Source of the DNA: CAVZTX01 sp963778375
Lineage (GTDB): Bacteria > Chloroflexota > Ktedonobacteria > Ktedonobacterales > Ktedonobacteraceae
Direction: 5' to 3'
DNA length: 64,000 nucleotides
Assembly: GCA_963778375.1 (NCBI GenBank)
Contig: CAVZTX010000018.1
Coordinates: forward strand, 1-64,000
The translations under genes were made by a program, and so were the position numbers. Below the pieces are notes generated by a model. The model was given only the letters and a program-made list of their open reading frames with translations. It did no database searches and was not told the origin of the DNA. This document shows positions 18,036 through 27,614 of this stretch, piece by piece; within the stretch, counting starts at the first letter, position 1, and each line of letters begins with the position of its first letter.

Positions 18036-18437
18036 CAGTGACAACTCCTTCTCTAAGGCGTATCATTCTTCCGTATTTACACTTGTAAGTGTACCCTATT
18101 CCCGGCATCGTTCCTAGAGCCAAGCGCGACGCCGAAATACATCCAAAGATGGATGTCATAAAGAATGTAGGCACAAACGTTATCATATATGGAGGGTTCA
18201 AACGTCTCTATTATAAATGAGCAACGATTGTCTGCTCATTCACGTAATTACAATAGGCTACTTAATAACAATTTCTGGACACGGCGTTACACTTGTCCCA
18301 TAGAAGCGTCACGTTGTTATCAACATTCCTAAATTCGATTGCGATGTGGCAAGGGTCTTTTATACAACCTATACAGGCAGCATATAGCCCGTCCAGTTAT
18401 TATCAAAATACATATTCTTTTAGAAGAGGTGAAGTAA
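18036..18437. other. Non-coding gap between divergent genes
   Basis: A 402-bp region between the divergent SIS and aminopeptidase genes. It must hold both promoters, but none matches consensus closely. A short palindrome ACATCC-N6-GGATGT lies near 18139-18156. No gene was seen. Confidence 0.5.
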
Positions 18438-19490
18438 ATGGTTAGTAACAGTGCCATTTCTAGCAAACAAGGGGCGGATCTCTCAACTCTAACTTTTAAT
18501 GAACGCTTGCAGCGTGGCGCGGAAAATGCAGTGCGTTGTATGGGTGTCACAGCTCAGGACCGCGTCTTTATCATGACTGACTATGAACGTGAGGATCTTG
18601 CTCGTCGCGTTGCGGTGGCTGCTCTTGAGAAACACGCCGATGTAAGCGTTCATTTTCTTGAACACTACGGTGAACGTCCTCTCACGTCATTTCCTGAGCA
18701 ACTCCGCAATGACCTCATTCAGGCGCGACCAACCGTTACCTACTATATTGCCACAGCCCAGCCGGGAGAAATTGCCTTCCGTATTCCGCTGCTGCCCTTT
18801 CTGGCAACCGAGCTTAAGGTGCGCCATGGACATATGATTGGTATTGATGAGGCAGTTATGGCCGAGGGCATGTGCGCCGATTACGACGAAGTATTCAGTC
18901 TCACCAACCAGGTCTACGATCTTGTGCGTAATGCTAAAAGCATTCACGTCACCTCTCCCAAAGGCACAGACGTGACAGGAACGTTTAATAAAGACTGGAA
19001 ATGGATTCCCTGTCATGGTCAGTATCATGAGCGGGGAGCATGGGGCAATCTGCCAGAAGGCGAAGTTTTCACGGCTCCCGCCAGTGTCGATGGCGTGCTT
19101 GTCTGTGAGGTCTTGGGTGACTTCTTCTCAAAGAAATATGGCGTGCTGAAGCACCCGGTTATCATCAAGGTCAAGGGCGGCTATATTACCGAGATCACAA
19201 GCGAGGATACAGCTGTGGCAAAGGAGCTGCGCGACTATCTGTTCTCAGTACCCAACGGCAGTCGAGCCGGAGAATTTGCGATTGGCACACTCACAAGCCT
19301 CAAGAAACTCGTAGGCAATCTCTTACAGGATGAGAAAATGCCTGGCCTCCACGTGGCCTTTGGCAACCCTTATCCAGAGTTTACGGGCGCGAATTGGGAT
19401 GCAAAAATCCACGTAGATGTCATTCCCAGCAGTTGCACTATCGAAGTCGATGGCCGCATCATTATGCGCGACGGCGAATTTACCATCTAG
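18438..19490 (+). CDS. Aminopeptidase, M29 family
   Basis: A 350-residue metallo-aminopeptidase of the thermophilic aminopeptidase T/PepS family (M29). The metal ligands are visible in order: NLPEGEVFTAP near residue 205, GSRAGEFAIG near 275, HVAFGNPYPE near 310 and KIHVDVIPSS near 335. These supply the Glu, Glu, His and His/Asp ligands for the two-metal centre. It removes N-terminal residues from peptides in the cytoplasm. The ATG follows GAGGTGAAGTAA. It is flanked by the SIS gene (divergent) and a kinase gene 210 bp downstream. One of three peptidase genes in the window besides Map (with M17 and M32). Confidence 0.9.
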   Translation: MVSNSAISSKQGADLSTLTFNERLQRGAENAVRCMGVTAQDRVFIMTDYEREDLARRVAVAALEKHADVSVHFLEHYGERPLTSFPEQLRNDLIQARPTVTYYIATAQPGEIAFRIPLLPFLATELKVRHGHMIGIDEAVMAEGMCADYDEVFSLTNQVYDLVRNAKSIHVTSPKGTDVTGTFNKDWKWIPCHGQYHERGAWGNLPEGEVFTAPASVDGVLVCEVLGDFFSKKYGVLKHPVIIKVKGGYITEITSEDTAVAKELRDYLFSVPNGSRAGEFAIGTLTSLKKLVGNLLQDEKMPGLHVAFGNPYPEFTGANWDAKIHVDVIPSSCTIEVDGRIIMRDGEFTI

Positions 19491-19700
19491 GTTATTAGAA
19501 GGGGTGTGATTGATTTCGCACCCCTCAATTGTAAAATCTTTCCTTCTCTGCCATACTGCATCACCGAGAGCATTGACATCGTCCTTTCATTCTTGTTAAA
19601 ATCAAGTTGGACTTATCTTGTTCTGTTTCACTACATCTCGTTGTATCCCAGGCACGCGCTTACTTGCTCTTTGTTGGGGGAGCTTGAGAGGAGCTTTAGA

Positions 19701-21437
19701 GTGTCTACGACCAGGGGACAGCAACTGATCGGCAAAGAGCTAGGCTCTTGCGTCCTTGAAAGGTTGCTCGGCTATGGGGGTTCAAGTGCGGTGTACCTGG
19801 CCCAGCAGCAAACACCTTATCGGAAAGTCGCGGTCAAAGTCTTTCTGCCACGCAACACTATGGATGTACAGATGCAGAGGACTTTTTATACCCGCTTTCT
19901 GCACGAAGCCGAAGCTGCAAGCGAACTCGATTATCCCACAATCCTTCCCATTTATGCCTATGGCGAACAGGATGCCTTGCCATATATCGTCATGCCCTAT
20001 ATGCCAGGTGGCACTCTGGCCGAGTATATCGAAAAGCAAGGTCCGTTGTCTTTAGAGGAAGCTCAATTGTACCTTGAGCAACTCTCTTCCGCCTTAGATT
20101 ATGCTCACGCCCATCACTGCGTTCACTGTGACGTCAAGCCGGCTAATATTCTGTTGGATGGACAAGGTCATGCCATGCTTTCAGATTTTGGCATTGCTCG
20201 TGTAACTCATCTGGATGCCATCAACAATCATTCACTGAGGCGTAGCCCCGAAACCTTAATGGGCACCCCCGAGTATATCTCACCTGAACAGGCTCTGGGG
20301 CAGCATCTGGATGGTCGTTCAGATGTTTACTCACTTGGTGTCACCCTTTTCTACCTACTTACCGGCTCTCCGCCTTTCAAAGTGGATGATCCCATTGCTA
20401 TGGCCCTTTTACATGTCCATGAACCGCCGCCTTTACTATCTATGTTTCGGGACGATATCTCGCCAGCTCTTGACAGCGTGATGAACAAAGCGCTTGCCAA
20501 GTGGCCAGAGGACCGCTTTCAAACCGCAGGTGAATTTAGTGCTGCATTTTCCAAAGCAATCTCTGATCCTGAAAGCTTTGACCAGCTCGGTCTGACCCAT
20601 GAAAATAGCAAGACCTCTCGGAATCTTAGGAATACCCCTAAACTTATTCCGGCTAGCTCAATGCCATCTGCCCATATGCATGTTAAGCCCGTACAGCGAC
20701 GCAAATCTAGCCTCTCACGTACGTTATTTATGATTGTCTTGGTAGTGGCAGTACTCGGAGCTACCATCACAGCCGCCTTAATTATCTGGCAAGCAAACAC
20801 CCAGCATAATAGACAGAACCTTCTCCTAACTCCCACTGCTACGAAGACTATCCAGGATATTCTAGCGGATGATCAGTCTGGATGGATTCCAATATCCGGT
20901 CAGGATACCTTCATCAATGGACAATACCATATCCTGAATACCTCACCATCTGATAGTGCCCTGGCACTGTATGAACCTTCTGAAACTTTTCCGTATCCCG
21001 ATTTTAATCTGACTGTCACCATGTCTGAAGTCCATACTCTGTCTGATAGCCCAGGCTATTATGGTGTTATTTTTCGTTCGACCACCGACGAATCGCACTA
21101 CTATCTTTTTGAAGTTACAGCAACAGGTGCTGGTCAAGGTGGACAATATCAGTTTTTGCGCTATGATGCTAATATCAAGCCTTATCCGTGGGTGATATTG
21201 GCGCCTACAGGCCAGACGACTGGTAGTATTCCTTCATTCTTATCTAATCCTGGGCAGCGCAATACCATTACTATAGATGCAAAAGGGAATAGCTTCACCT
21301 TCTCCATCAATGGCAAACAGGTTGGTGCCTTCGTCGACCCTTCAAAATCAGCATTGGCTTCGGGAGCACTTGGCCTCTTTGTAGAGGATCAAGGGACTGA
21401 AGTGATCTTTTCCAACATGCAGGTTAAACGTCTATAA
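19701..21437 (+). CDS. Serine/threonine protein kinase with LamG-like ectodomain
   Basis: A 578-residue receptor-type kinase. The catalytic domain (about 10-285) is intact: Gly loop LLGYGGSSAVYLA, VAVK Lys46, HCDVKPANILL with Asp144 and Asn149, DFG at 162-164, and GTPEYISPEQ. A basic juxtamembrane stretch leads to a transmembrane helix (341-364). The external C-terminal part (about 385-575) looks like a jelly-roll LamG/DUF1080-type carbohydrate-binding fold ending ALGLFVEDQGTEVIF. It probably senses an extracellular polymer and phosphorylates cytoplasmic targets. The GTG at 19701 is chosen because AGGAG lies 7 nt before it and the kinase fold begins at once; the frame is open further upstream. 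It is related to the pseudokinase at 14653. Confidence 0.9.
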   Translation: MSTTRGQQLIGKELGSCVLERLLGYGGSSAVYLAQQQTPYRKVAVKVFLPRNTMDVQMQRTFYTRFLHEAEAASELDYPTILPIYAYGEQDALPYIVMPYMPGGTLAEYIEKQGPLSLEEAQLYLEQLSSALDYAHAHHCVHCDVKPANILLDGQGHAMLSDFGIARVTHLDAINNHSLRRSPETLMGTPEYISPEQALGQHLDGRSDVYSLGVTLFYLLTGSPPFKVDDPIAMALLHVHEPPPLLSMFRDDISPALDSVMNKALAKWPEDRFQTAGEFSAAFSKAISDPESFDQLGLTHENSKTSRNLRNTPKLIPASSMPSAHMHVKPVQRRKSSLSRTLFMIVLVVAVLGATITAALIIWQANTQHNRQNLLLTPTATKTIQDILADDQSGWIPISGQDTFINGQYHILNTSPSDSALALYEPSETFPYPDFNLTVTMSEVHTLSDSPGYYGVIFRSTTDESHYYLFEVTATGAGQGGQYQFLRYDANIKPYPWVILAPTGQTTGSIPSFLSNPGQRNTITIDAKGNSFTFSINGKQVGAFVDPSKSALASGALGLFVEDQGTEVIFSNMQVKRL

Positions 21438-21567
21438 TTAGCAATGTCGTCGAGTGCCTAAAGAATTGACATTGTCTGCTCAACCCTCTATACTGAAGGG
21501 GACCAAGAAAATAACTTAGCCGTCATGTGAGTTCTCACATAGCGGGCCAAGAGGAGGATATCTAACC

Positions 21568-21831
21568 ATGACCTATGTTATTACTCAGCCGTGTATTGGA
21601 GTAAAGGATGCATCGTGCGTAGATGTTTGCCCCGTTGACTGCATTCATCCTACACAGAGCGAAGAAGAGTTTGATACGGCTGAGATGCTCTACATTAATC
21701 CTGATGAGTGTATTGACTGTGGCGCTTGCGAGCCTGCGTGCCCCGTTACCGCCATTTTTGAGGAGTCAGCAGTACCTGAAGACCAGAAGCACTTTATCAA
21801 GATCAACGCAGACTTTTTCAACAGACATTAG
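21568..21831 (+). CDS. Ferredoxin, 3Fe-4S/4Fe-4S type
   Basis: An 87-residue bacterial ferredoxin of the seven-iron (FdxA) class. The first cluster motif is C9-x7-C17-x3-CP; the second is CIDCGACEPACP, a classical 4Fe-4S pattern. The C-terminal tail HFIKINADFFNRH is typical of the group. It serves as a low-potential electron carrier in the cytoplasm. The ATG follows GAGGAGG at 10 nt, a strong ribosome-binding site. It may start a run of plus-strand genes through the Bax-inhibitor-like gene, though gaps of 45-97 bp allow separate promoters. Confidence 0.93.
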   Translation: MTYVITQPCIGVKDASCVDVCPVDCIHPTQSEEEFDTAEMLYINPDECIDCGACEPACPVTAIFEESAVPEDQKHFIKINADFFNRH

Positions 21832-21876
21832 TGTTAGTAGTACTGAACCATACTATTTTTGAGGAAGCAGGCTCCT

Positions 21877-22506
21877 ATGCCAATAACACGACGTAGACGT
21901 GCGAATCCACCCGATCAACCGGAAAACAACAATCACCTGGCAGATCAAACCACCGATGCCGCAGAAGCGCTTGCTGCCGAGCATACTGAACAGACTCCTA
22001 CCATGCCTATGGATGGAGATAGCGATCATGCCCAGGCTGCAGAGCGACAAGAAAATATATCCTTACCACCTTTTACTCCATTGCCGTCAGTATCGAACGG
22101 TGATCGTGGAGGTGCGGGAGAGAGGCAGGATTATACGTCTCCAATAGAGGGCGGGCGACGCACCCCTCGTGGTGAGTTTTTCCGCCGCCCGCCGCAGCCA
22201 CCACCACAGTTACCTCCGGTGATACCGCAGGTATCGCCATCTCTGCAGCCCCCTACGCACGAAATCTCGTTGCCGCTGGGCAATATGTTGCACCTCGCCT
22301 ATAATCCTGGCTATACAGGGGCAGATGAGGCTCGCAGCACCTTACTGCATCGTCTCGCAGATGAAAGCAAAGCGGGTGGACGCGCTCGTTGTTGGAATTG
22401 TGGCTCGATCGCCATTGTTTATGATCGTTGGAATACACGCAGCAAAACCTTTGGTGAAATTGGTATCGCGTTTTGTGAAATTTGTGGCGTTTGGAGTGTT
22501 ATGTAG
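21877..22506 (+). CDS. Proline-rich protein with C-terminal zinc ribbon
   Basis: A 209-residue protein of no recognised family. An Arg-rich N-terminus (ITRRRRANPP) is followed by an acidic and then a Pro-rich disordered stretch (RRPPQPPPQLPPVIPQ near residue 105), and the last 45 residues hold a zinc-ribbon-like pair CWNCG and CEICG about 28 residues apart. The ordered C-terminus could bind nucleic acid or protein. The ATG at 21877 is preferred to an in-frame TTG six codons upstream. The next gene, 48 bp downstream, is another small zinc-binding protein. Confidence 0.7.
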   Translation: MPITRRRRANPPDQPENNNHLADQTTDAAEALAAEHTEQTPTMPMDGDSDHAQAAERQENISLPPFTPLPSVSNGDRGGAGERQDYTSPIEGGRRTPRGEFFRRPPQPPPQLPPVIPQVSPSLQPPTHEISLPLGNMLHLAYNPGYTGADEARSTLLHRLADESKAGGRARCWNCGSIAIVYDRWNTRSKTFGEIGIAFCEICGVWSVM

Positions 22507-22554
22507 TCGTCTGACTTGTGATGCAGCTCTATCTGTTTCTAAGGAGATTACGGC

Positions 22555-22779
22555 ATGACACAGGGTCTGGGTCAAGTGGAACATACGCCTCGCTATTGCC
22601 CGCGTTGTGGTGGCCTCATGCAAAAGCCTTTGGGGAGTAACCTCTACTGGCATGCGGATAATAACCACCCACACTGTGAAATCACCAATATCGTTGATGC
22701 GCCTATCGTTGTGCAGACCTCTGAAGAGCCATTGAACGAGCCTCCCAAGAGCAAAGGCAACCAGAAAAAAAATAAATAA
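22555..22779 (+). CDS. Small zinc-ribbon protein
   Basis: A 74-residue protein with CPRCGG near residue 15 and a second half H-x5-HC (WHADNNHPHC) that could complete a zinc site; the C-terminal 20 residues are Lys-rich and probably disordered. The function is unknown. The ATG is preceded by AAGGAGATTACGGC. It lies between the Pro-rich zinc-ribbon protein and the Bax-inhibitor-like membrane protein on the same strand. Confidence 0.7.
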   Translation: MTQGLGQVEHTPRYCPRCGGLMQKPLGSNLYWHADNNHPHCEITNIVDAPIVVQTSEEPLNEPPKSKGNQKKNK

Positions 22780-22876
22780 CGATACAACCAATTCCATCGG
22801 CAATTCGTATATATGTCAGAAAGTTTCTCTTCAATTGGGTTGAAGAGTAGTATAGTCTTATGCGAGGTGTTTCGCT

Positions 22877-23635
22877 ATGTTTAATCCAAGATCTCCTTAC
22901 GGCGGAGGTGGCTTTGGTGGGACCCGTGGAGGATTTGGCTCCTCTCGCTATCAATATCAGACTGTACCTGCCGGTTACGCAGGTGTCCAGTCAAGCGGCT
23001 TAATCAGTAAGGTTATGGGTCTACTGGCCTTTTCATTCCTTTTCGCCTTTATTGGTACCCTGGTTGGATTTTCTATCGGTCTCACCGGTGGAGGCTACCT
23101 GTTCGTCGCTATTGCAGGACTCGTTGTTCTCTTTATCCTCAATTTCGCTATCAATGTGCGAGGATGGAATCTCCTCCTGCTCTACCTGTTCACCTTCTTA
23201 GAAGGCATGGCCCTATCGCCAATCGTGTACATATACCTGAATGCAGGCTCTACGTACAGCAATATTCTGGGTGAGGCCTTTTTGATCACGGCAATCACAT
23301 CCCTGGCCCTGGCTATCTATGCCTGGACGACAAAACGCGACTTCTCACGCCTGGGTGACTACCTGTTCTTCGGTCTCATCCTGTTGCTTGTGACCAGTTT
23401 GATAGGCATCTTCTTCGGCGGCTTTGCTACTGGACCTTTAGGGCTGATCATCGCTTTCTTTGGCGTTGCCATTTTCTCTGGCTTCATGCTCTACTACGTA
23501 CAACGCGCCAAATACCTGGCTGATACCCTCCCTAATGCCATCGGCCTGACTGTTTCCCTTTTCATTACCGTATTAAACCTGTTCCTCTACATACTACGAA
23601 TTCTGACTATTCTCCAAGGCGGCAATCGTAGATAA
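22877..23635 (+). CDS. Bax inhibitor-1/YccA family membrane protein
   Basis: A 252-residue protein. A Gly/Arg/Tyr-rich cytoplasmic leader (residues 1-40, GGGGFGGTRGGFG) precedes seven hydrophobic segments typical of the BI-1 (UPF0005) family, with the characteristic LEGMALSPIVYIYL and the late AFFGVAIFSGFMLYYVQRAK. Homologues are pH-sensitive calcium-leak channels or modulators of membrane proteases (YccA with FtsH); which applies here is unknown. The ATG follows GCGAGGTG. A clear intrinsic terminator lies 55 bp after the stop. Confidence 0.88.
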   Translation: MFNPRSPYGGGGFGGTRGGFGSSRYQYQTVPAGYAGVQSSGLISKVMGLLAFSFLFAFIGTLVGFSIGLTGGGYLFVAIAGLVVLFILNFAINVRGWNLLLLYLFTFLEGMALSPIVYIYLNAGSTYSNILGEAFLITAITSLALAIYAWTTKRDFSRLGDYLFFGLILLLVTSLIGIFFGGFATGPLGLIIAFFGVAIFSGFMLYYVQRAKYLADTLPNAIGLTVSLFITVLNLFLYILRILTILQGGNRR

Positions 23636-23689
23636 TAATGTAGGGGTAAGCAAGTATGCCTGTACTGAGGTAGAGGAAAAAACGACATG

Positions 23690-23718
23690 TTGGGGGACGG
23701 AAACGTCCCTCAATTTTT
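23690..23718 (+). terminator. Intrinsic terminator
   Basis: TTGGGGGACG (23690-23699), GAAA loop, CGTCCCTCAA (23704-23713), then TTTTT. The stem is 10 bp with one G-T wobble. It ends the transcript of the Bax-inhibitor-like gene. Confidence 0.85.
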
Positions 23719-23839
23719 ATGTATTTTGGAATAAACATCGAATTGATATTGTTCTCTTGACTAGAGGCATGTCGAGAAACTAGAATTATCTCAATGTCAG
23801 AAACATATTCACCTGTCATGAAAGTGAGTGAGCAATAGA

Positions 23840-24187
23840 ATGCAAGTACATACCAATTTATTCCACGTAGGGGACCAGGATTTCGAGTCAAAGGTACTCA
23901 AATCAGATAAACCCGTCATTGTGGATTTCTGGGCCGCGTGGTGTGGTCCCTGCCGCGCCATTGCACCTGTCTATGAGAAGTTGAGTGATGAATACCAGGG
24001 GAAACTACAGTTTGCCAAAATGGATATCGACGAGCATGAGGTGACCCCTGGCCGTCTTGGTGTCCAGGCTATTCCTACCCTCATGATGTTTAAAGATGGT
24101 AAGTTGATCGGTCGCTTTATTGGCCCGCATCCCCTCCGTCTGAAGAATGAAATTGACCGTGTTCTCGCCGAAAACGGCGTCGCTTAA
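23840..24187 (+). CDS. Thioredoxin
   Basis: A 115-residue thioredoxin-fold protein with the active site WAAWCGPCRAIAP (WCGPC near residues 34-38), the cis-Pro in AIPTLMMFKDGK, and the normal single-domain length. It reduces protein disulfides in the cytoplasm. No export signal is present. The ATG at 23840 is chosen; a GTG four codons upstream is an alternative and neither has a strong ribosome-binding site. It is transcribed alone between two terminator-like hairpins. Confidence 0.93.
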   Translation: MQVHTNLFHVGDQDFESKVLKSDKPVIVDFWAAWCGPCRAIAPVYEKLSDEYQGKLQFAKMDIDEHEVTPGRLGVQAIPTLMMFKDGKLIGRFIGPHPLRLKNEIDRVLAENGVA

Positions 24188-24207
24188 ATCTAAGAAATAA
24201 GGCCAGT

Positions 24208-24251
24208 AGAAAGACAAGCAGGAGTCATATTCCCACTCCCCTTGTCTTTCT
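24208..24251 (+). terminator. Terminator-like hairpin after thioredoxin gene
   Basis: AGAAAGACAAG (24208-24218) pairs perfectly with CTTGTCTTTCT (24241-24251); an inner GGAGT/ACTCC pair (24221-24225, 24235-24239) extends it. There is only a short T-rich tail, so termination efficiency is uncertain. Confidence 0.6.
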
Positions 24252-24450
24252 GCTTACCCTGATAATGACCAGTTTCCCTTCAAAAGCTAGCGTGTAAGCC
24301 CTCCTCTTGCCACGGCGTTTTTCATCAACAGAAACAAACCAAAATCATCATGTCTCAAATGTTCCAAACCTTTCGACGCCCGTTCTCTTTTGTGATATAT
24401 CATGTTTATGCCATGAACACCTGTTGTCAGGACAAAAGGGAGAGCAATAA

Positions 24451-24933
24451 ATGTCAGTTTTAGAACGTTCAAATCCACTACCTCTCTACTATCAGCTCAA
24501 AGAGGTGCTGAGACAGCAAATTCGCGCCGGTCACCTTGCACCTCATACAGCCATTCCCTCCGAACCCGAACTCGTCGCCCGCTATCATGTTAGCCGTGCC
24601 ACTGTGCGTCAAGCGCTCACCGAACTCGTAAATGAAGGCCTGCTTTATCGTCAACATGGTAAAGGCACCTTTGTATGTGAACCTCGCGTTCAACAAACCT
24701 TAAGTGAACTTACTAGCTTAACCCAGGACATACAGCGACGCGGAAAACGCCCTGGCGGCATCCTGCTCGTCAGCGAGCTTATACGAGGGACTGAAAGCGT
24801 GCGGAAGTGGCTAGAACTGGCGGACGAAGAACAAGTGATCCGTTTAGAGCGACTCCGTACCGCGGATGACCTGCCCATTGCCCATGAAATCGACTACCTG
24901 CCTCACCCTCGTGTCTCTGTCCTTCATCCTTGA
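24451..24933 (+). CDS. GntR family regulator, 3' truncated
   Basis: A 160-residue product; HutC/GntR regulators with a UTRA domain are normally about 240. Residues 8-75 form an intact winged helix-turn-helix (LYYQLKEVLRQQI, then the sequence VSRATVRQALTELVNEGLLY and HGKGTFV). The UTRA ligand domain starts near residue 85 but is lost after IAHEIDYLPHPR. The +1 frame downstream (to about 25027) still reads like UTRA (TSLIRKISNRIAIRTKNIER), after which the next gene starts. So it has a frameshift and has also lost its last third. It may still bind DNA without sensing a ligand. The ATG follows GGGAGAGC. Confidence 0.72.
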   Translation: MSVLERSNPLPLYYQLKEVLRQQIRAGHLAPHTAIPSEPELVARYHVSRATVRQALTELVNEGLLYRQHGKGTFVCEPRVQQTLSELTSLTQDIQRRGKRPGGILLVSELIRGTESVRKWLELADEEQVIRLERLRTADDLPIAHEIDYLPHPRVSVLHP

Positions 24934-24966
24934 CAATCGGCACTTCTTCGATTACACTTCCCTTAT

Positions 24967-25013
24967 ACGAAAAATATCGAACAGGATCGCCATTCGCACG
25001 AAAAATATCGAAC
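24967..25013 (+). repeat. Two 16-bp direct repeats upstream of ArsR gene
   Basis: ACGAAAAATATCGAAC occurs identically at 24967-24982 and 24998-25013, a 31-bp period (about three helix turns), ending 19 bp before the start of the ArsR-type gene. Each copy holds the partly palindromic CGAAAAATATCG. Candidate operator; the repeats also overlap the decayed GntR 3' end. Confidence 0.6.
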
Positions 25014-25032
25014 GCTCTCTTGAGGTAAACAT

Positions 25033-26103
25033 ATGGCCATCCGCGAATTCCCTGGGAAATGGACTCCCACTATAGAAATAGATTTTGGTCTCGCCTACGA
25101 ATTCCTGGTGAGCATGACCATTTTGAATGATGATCGTGATACATACCCGTATGAAATAGGAAACGAATGGTTTGAGGTCACGCGTGCAAAAGCCTCACCA
25201 GATTTATTGCAAGCCGTCGAACAATTAGGCTGTTGTGGCGACCGCGGTTGGACGAATCTCCTAGGCCTTGCCTACGATTGTGTTCCTCCCAAAGATGTTC
25301 CCACGTTCATTGAGCATGTGAAGGTCACAGACTCATTGGAATTGCGCCTGCACATAATCGGCTATTACCAGCGCCGTTCGCGTCGAACCACGCCTTTAGA
25401 TGTTATCCTGCAGGCCGCCGAGGGTGACGCCGAGGCGCAAAGACAATTTCTCAAGACATCGTTCGCTGACAATCCTGATTGGCAAGAGAAGCTTCGGTAT
25501 GTCTTCTCTATAGACCCCCAAACAATGAAAGTTACCTTTTTGGATATCTTCCAGCGCTGGTATGAGCAGATCTTTTGTGAGTTGGAGCAGCAGGTACTAC
25601 CGATACTCAAGCGTGATGCTGAGACCAAACAGACCTTAAAGCCAACAATGTCACTCGAGCGCTTGATAGAAACAGCCACCAACGGTCTCGAATATATACC
25701 GGAACCCGGCTTACGCAGGGTGTTGCTTATTCCCAGCTTTATTGAACGACCCTGGAATAACTTTTCCGAGTATCAGGATATGAAAATCTATTGTTACCCG
25801 GTTGCCGATGAGAGTGTAGCAAGGGATAGCACTGTTCCATCAGCACGGCTGGTAAGCCTATACAAAGCGCTTGCTGATAAACGCCGACTGCGCATACTCA
25901 AATTGCTCATGACTCGGAGCTACTCTTTGCAGGAAATAGCCGACGAATTCGGCGTCGCCAAAACTACTATGCACCATCATCTAGCAACCTTACGCACGGC
26001 CGGATTGGTATTGGCGCGACCCGACGAAAACCAGTACAGCCTGCGACACACCATGCTATCCGAGGTAGGCGAACTACTGCAGGCCTACCTGAAAGGAAAA
26101 TAG
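25033..26103 (+). CDS. ArsR-type winged-helix transcriptional regulator
   Basis: A 356-residue protein. Residues about 270-345 are an ArsR winged helix (SLYKALADKRRLRILKLLMT, then YSLQEIADEFGVAKTTMHHH and LRTAGLVLAR). The first 260 residues are a long helical domain (starting FGLAYEFLVSMTIL) found in DUF5937-like ArsR regulators, probably for ligand sensing or dimerisation. No metal-binding Cys cluster is evident, so metal sensing is not supported. The ATG follows TGAGG. A MFS transporter gene follows after 129 bp and is the likely target, together with the repeats at 24967-25013. Confidence 0.85.
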   Translation: MAIREFPGKWTPTIEIDFGLAYEFLVSMTILNDDRDTYPYEIGNEWFEVTRAKASPDLLQAVEQLGCCGDRGWTNLLGLAYDCVPPKDVPTFIEHVKVTDSLELRLHIIGYYQRRSRRTTPLDVILQAAEGDAEAQRQFLKTSFADNPDWQEKLRYVFSIDPQTMKVTFLDIFQRWYEQIFCELEQQVLPILKRDAETKQTLKPTMSLERLIETATNGLEYIPEPGLRRVLLIPSFIERPWNNFSEYQDMKIYCYPVADESVARDSTVPSARLVSLYKALADKRRLRILKLLMTRSYSLQEIADEFGVAKTTMHHHLATLRTAGLVLARPDENQYSLRHTMLSEVGELLQAYLKGK

Positions 26104-26232
26104 GAAGTTCCTCTCATTGGCCTGATACTTGGTATCAACTAAGTCATAATTATAGCTAGCAGCCTGCTTTGTTTCATGGTTTTGGGACTCAGCATAGTGC
26201 TTGAATGCATTTGACATAATTAAGGAAGTATT

Positions 26233-27453
26233 GTGAAATTACTGAGCAATCGAACGTTATTAGCAGTCTCGCTCACCGTATTTGCGGCTTATACGGGCAT
26301 TGGCATGATAGGCACCGTACGCGTCCTTTATACCGAGTCGCGTGGTGCCTCGCTTGCTCTCATCAGTGCAATGGGATCAGTCTACCTGATCTCCAATTTC
26401 GCGTTCCAGTATCCTATCGGTTGGCTGGGTGACCGCTGGCAACGCAAACAAATCATGGTAATAAGTCTGCTAGCACAGGCACTTCTATCTACCATCTACC
26501 TGTATGTTACGGACCCTGTCACATTTGTCGTACTGCGCTTCTTCGAGGGGATAGCCGCTGCTGGCATCTTGCCATGCGCTCGCTCCATGATTGTTGATGC
26601 TGTGCCTATGGAGGAGCAAGGAAAGGCATTCGGTATATTTAGCGCATTCTTTAACACAGGCTTTCTACTAGGCCCCGGCATCGGTGGCCTTCTCGCCTCT
26701 ACAGGCTATACCAGCACCTTCATTGTTGCTATTATTTTTCGTCTCGTTGCCGCCGTTCTCATCCTGACCATGATTCGCACAGTGCGGCAACATGAGAGAA
26801 TCGTGGAGCAGTCAGCCACGGTGATCCCATATCAGAAGCTATTTACGCCAGCCCTGCTAGGTGCGTACCTTGTAGCCCTTGGCAATTTCCTCTACATGGG
26901 CTTTGAAATCACTCTTTTCCCCCTGTGGATGCATGATCACCTGGGGGCGACGGTTGTTGTTATTGGCTTTGCATTTATGGCGTGGTCTGTACCGAATATC
27001 CTTCTATCACCCGTTGGTGGACATATGGCAGATCGCTGGCCTCGCTCCTGGCTGATACTCCTCTTTGGTCTTGCTCAGGTGCCAATCTACCTCGCCTATG
27101 GTTTAGCGGATATAGCTCTCGTCGTTGTGGTGCTCTACGCAATCCACGGTGCTGTCTATGCCTTCTTGCAACCAGCGCTCGACTCTCATGTTGCTGCATC
27201 TTCGGGTAGTAATTTCCGTGCCAGGGTACAGGGTGTCTATGCCACGGCCGGTTCAATCGGCGCTTTTATCGGAGCAAGTGGATCAGCCTTTCTGTATGCC
27301 ATCAACTTTCGATTGCCCCTGTTTATCATGGGAATACTCTGTGTCTTCTACATTCTCATCGGAGCTAAGCTGATTCGCCTATCTGAGCGCAAACAGCGGA
27401 TGTTTTCGGAACATGAGAAGCAACGCACAACGCAGATAGAAATGCTCTCCTGA
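26233..27453 (+). CDS. MFS transporter
   Basis: A 406-residue major facilitator with 12 predicted helices. The helix 2-3 loop reads GWLGDRWQRKQIM, close to the GxLaDrxGrrkxl signature, and the second half repeats it as GGHMADRWPRSWL. It resembles drug:proton antiporters of the DHA1/YajR type. The start is GTG, preceded by AAGGAAG at 5 nt. It follows the ArsR-type regulator, which probably controls it. The substrate is not determined. Confidence 0.88.
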   Translation: MKLLSNRTLLAVSLTVFAAYTGIGMIGTVRVLYTESRGASLALISAMGSVYLISNFAFQYPIGWLGDRWQRKQIMVISLLAQALLSTIYLYVTDPVTFVVLRFFEGIAAAGILPCARSMIVDAVPMEEQGKAFGIFSAFFNTGFLLGPGIGGLLASTGYTSTFIVAIIFRLVAAVLILTMIRTVRQHERIVEQSATVIPYQKLFTPALLGAYLVALGNFLYMGFEITLFPLWMHDHLGATVVVIGFAFMAWSVPNILLSPVGGHMADRWPRSWLILLFGLAQVPIYLAYGLADIALVVVVLYAIHGAVYAFLQPALDSHVAASSGSNFRARVQGVYATAGSIGAFIGASGSAFLYAINFRLPLFIMGILCVFYILIGAKLIRLSERKQRMFSEHEKQRTTQIEMLS

Positions 27454-27614
27454 CGGTTTTATGCTTCAACTGTCTCCAATTGGCCATGTCACATATATCC
27501 TGTACCAAATCATTAAAAATACTAGAAGAAGCGGGTTCGACGTGCTATACTAGCAAGGACTTTCACTACCAGCTACTTCCGCTCATTCTGAATAAAGGAG
27601 AAACGTAACGCGAC

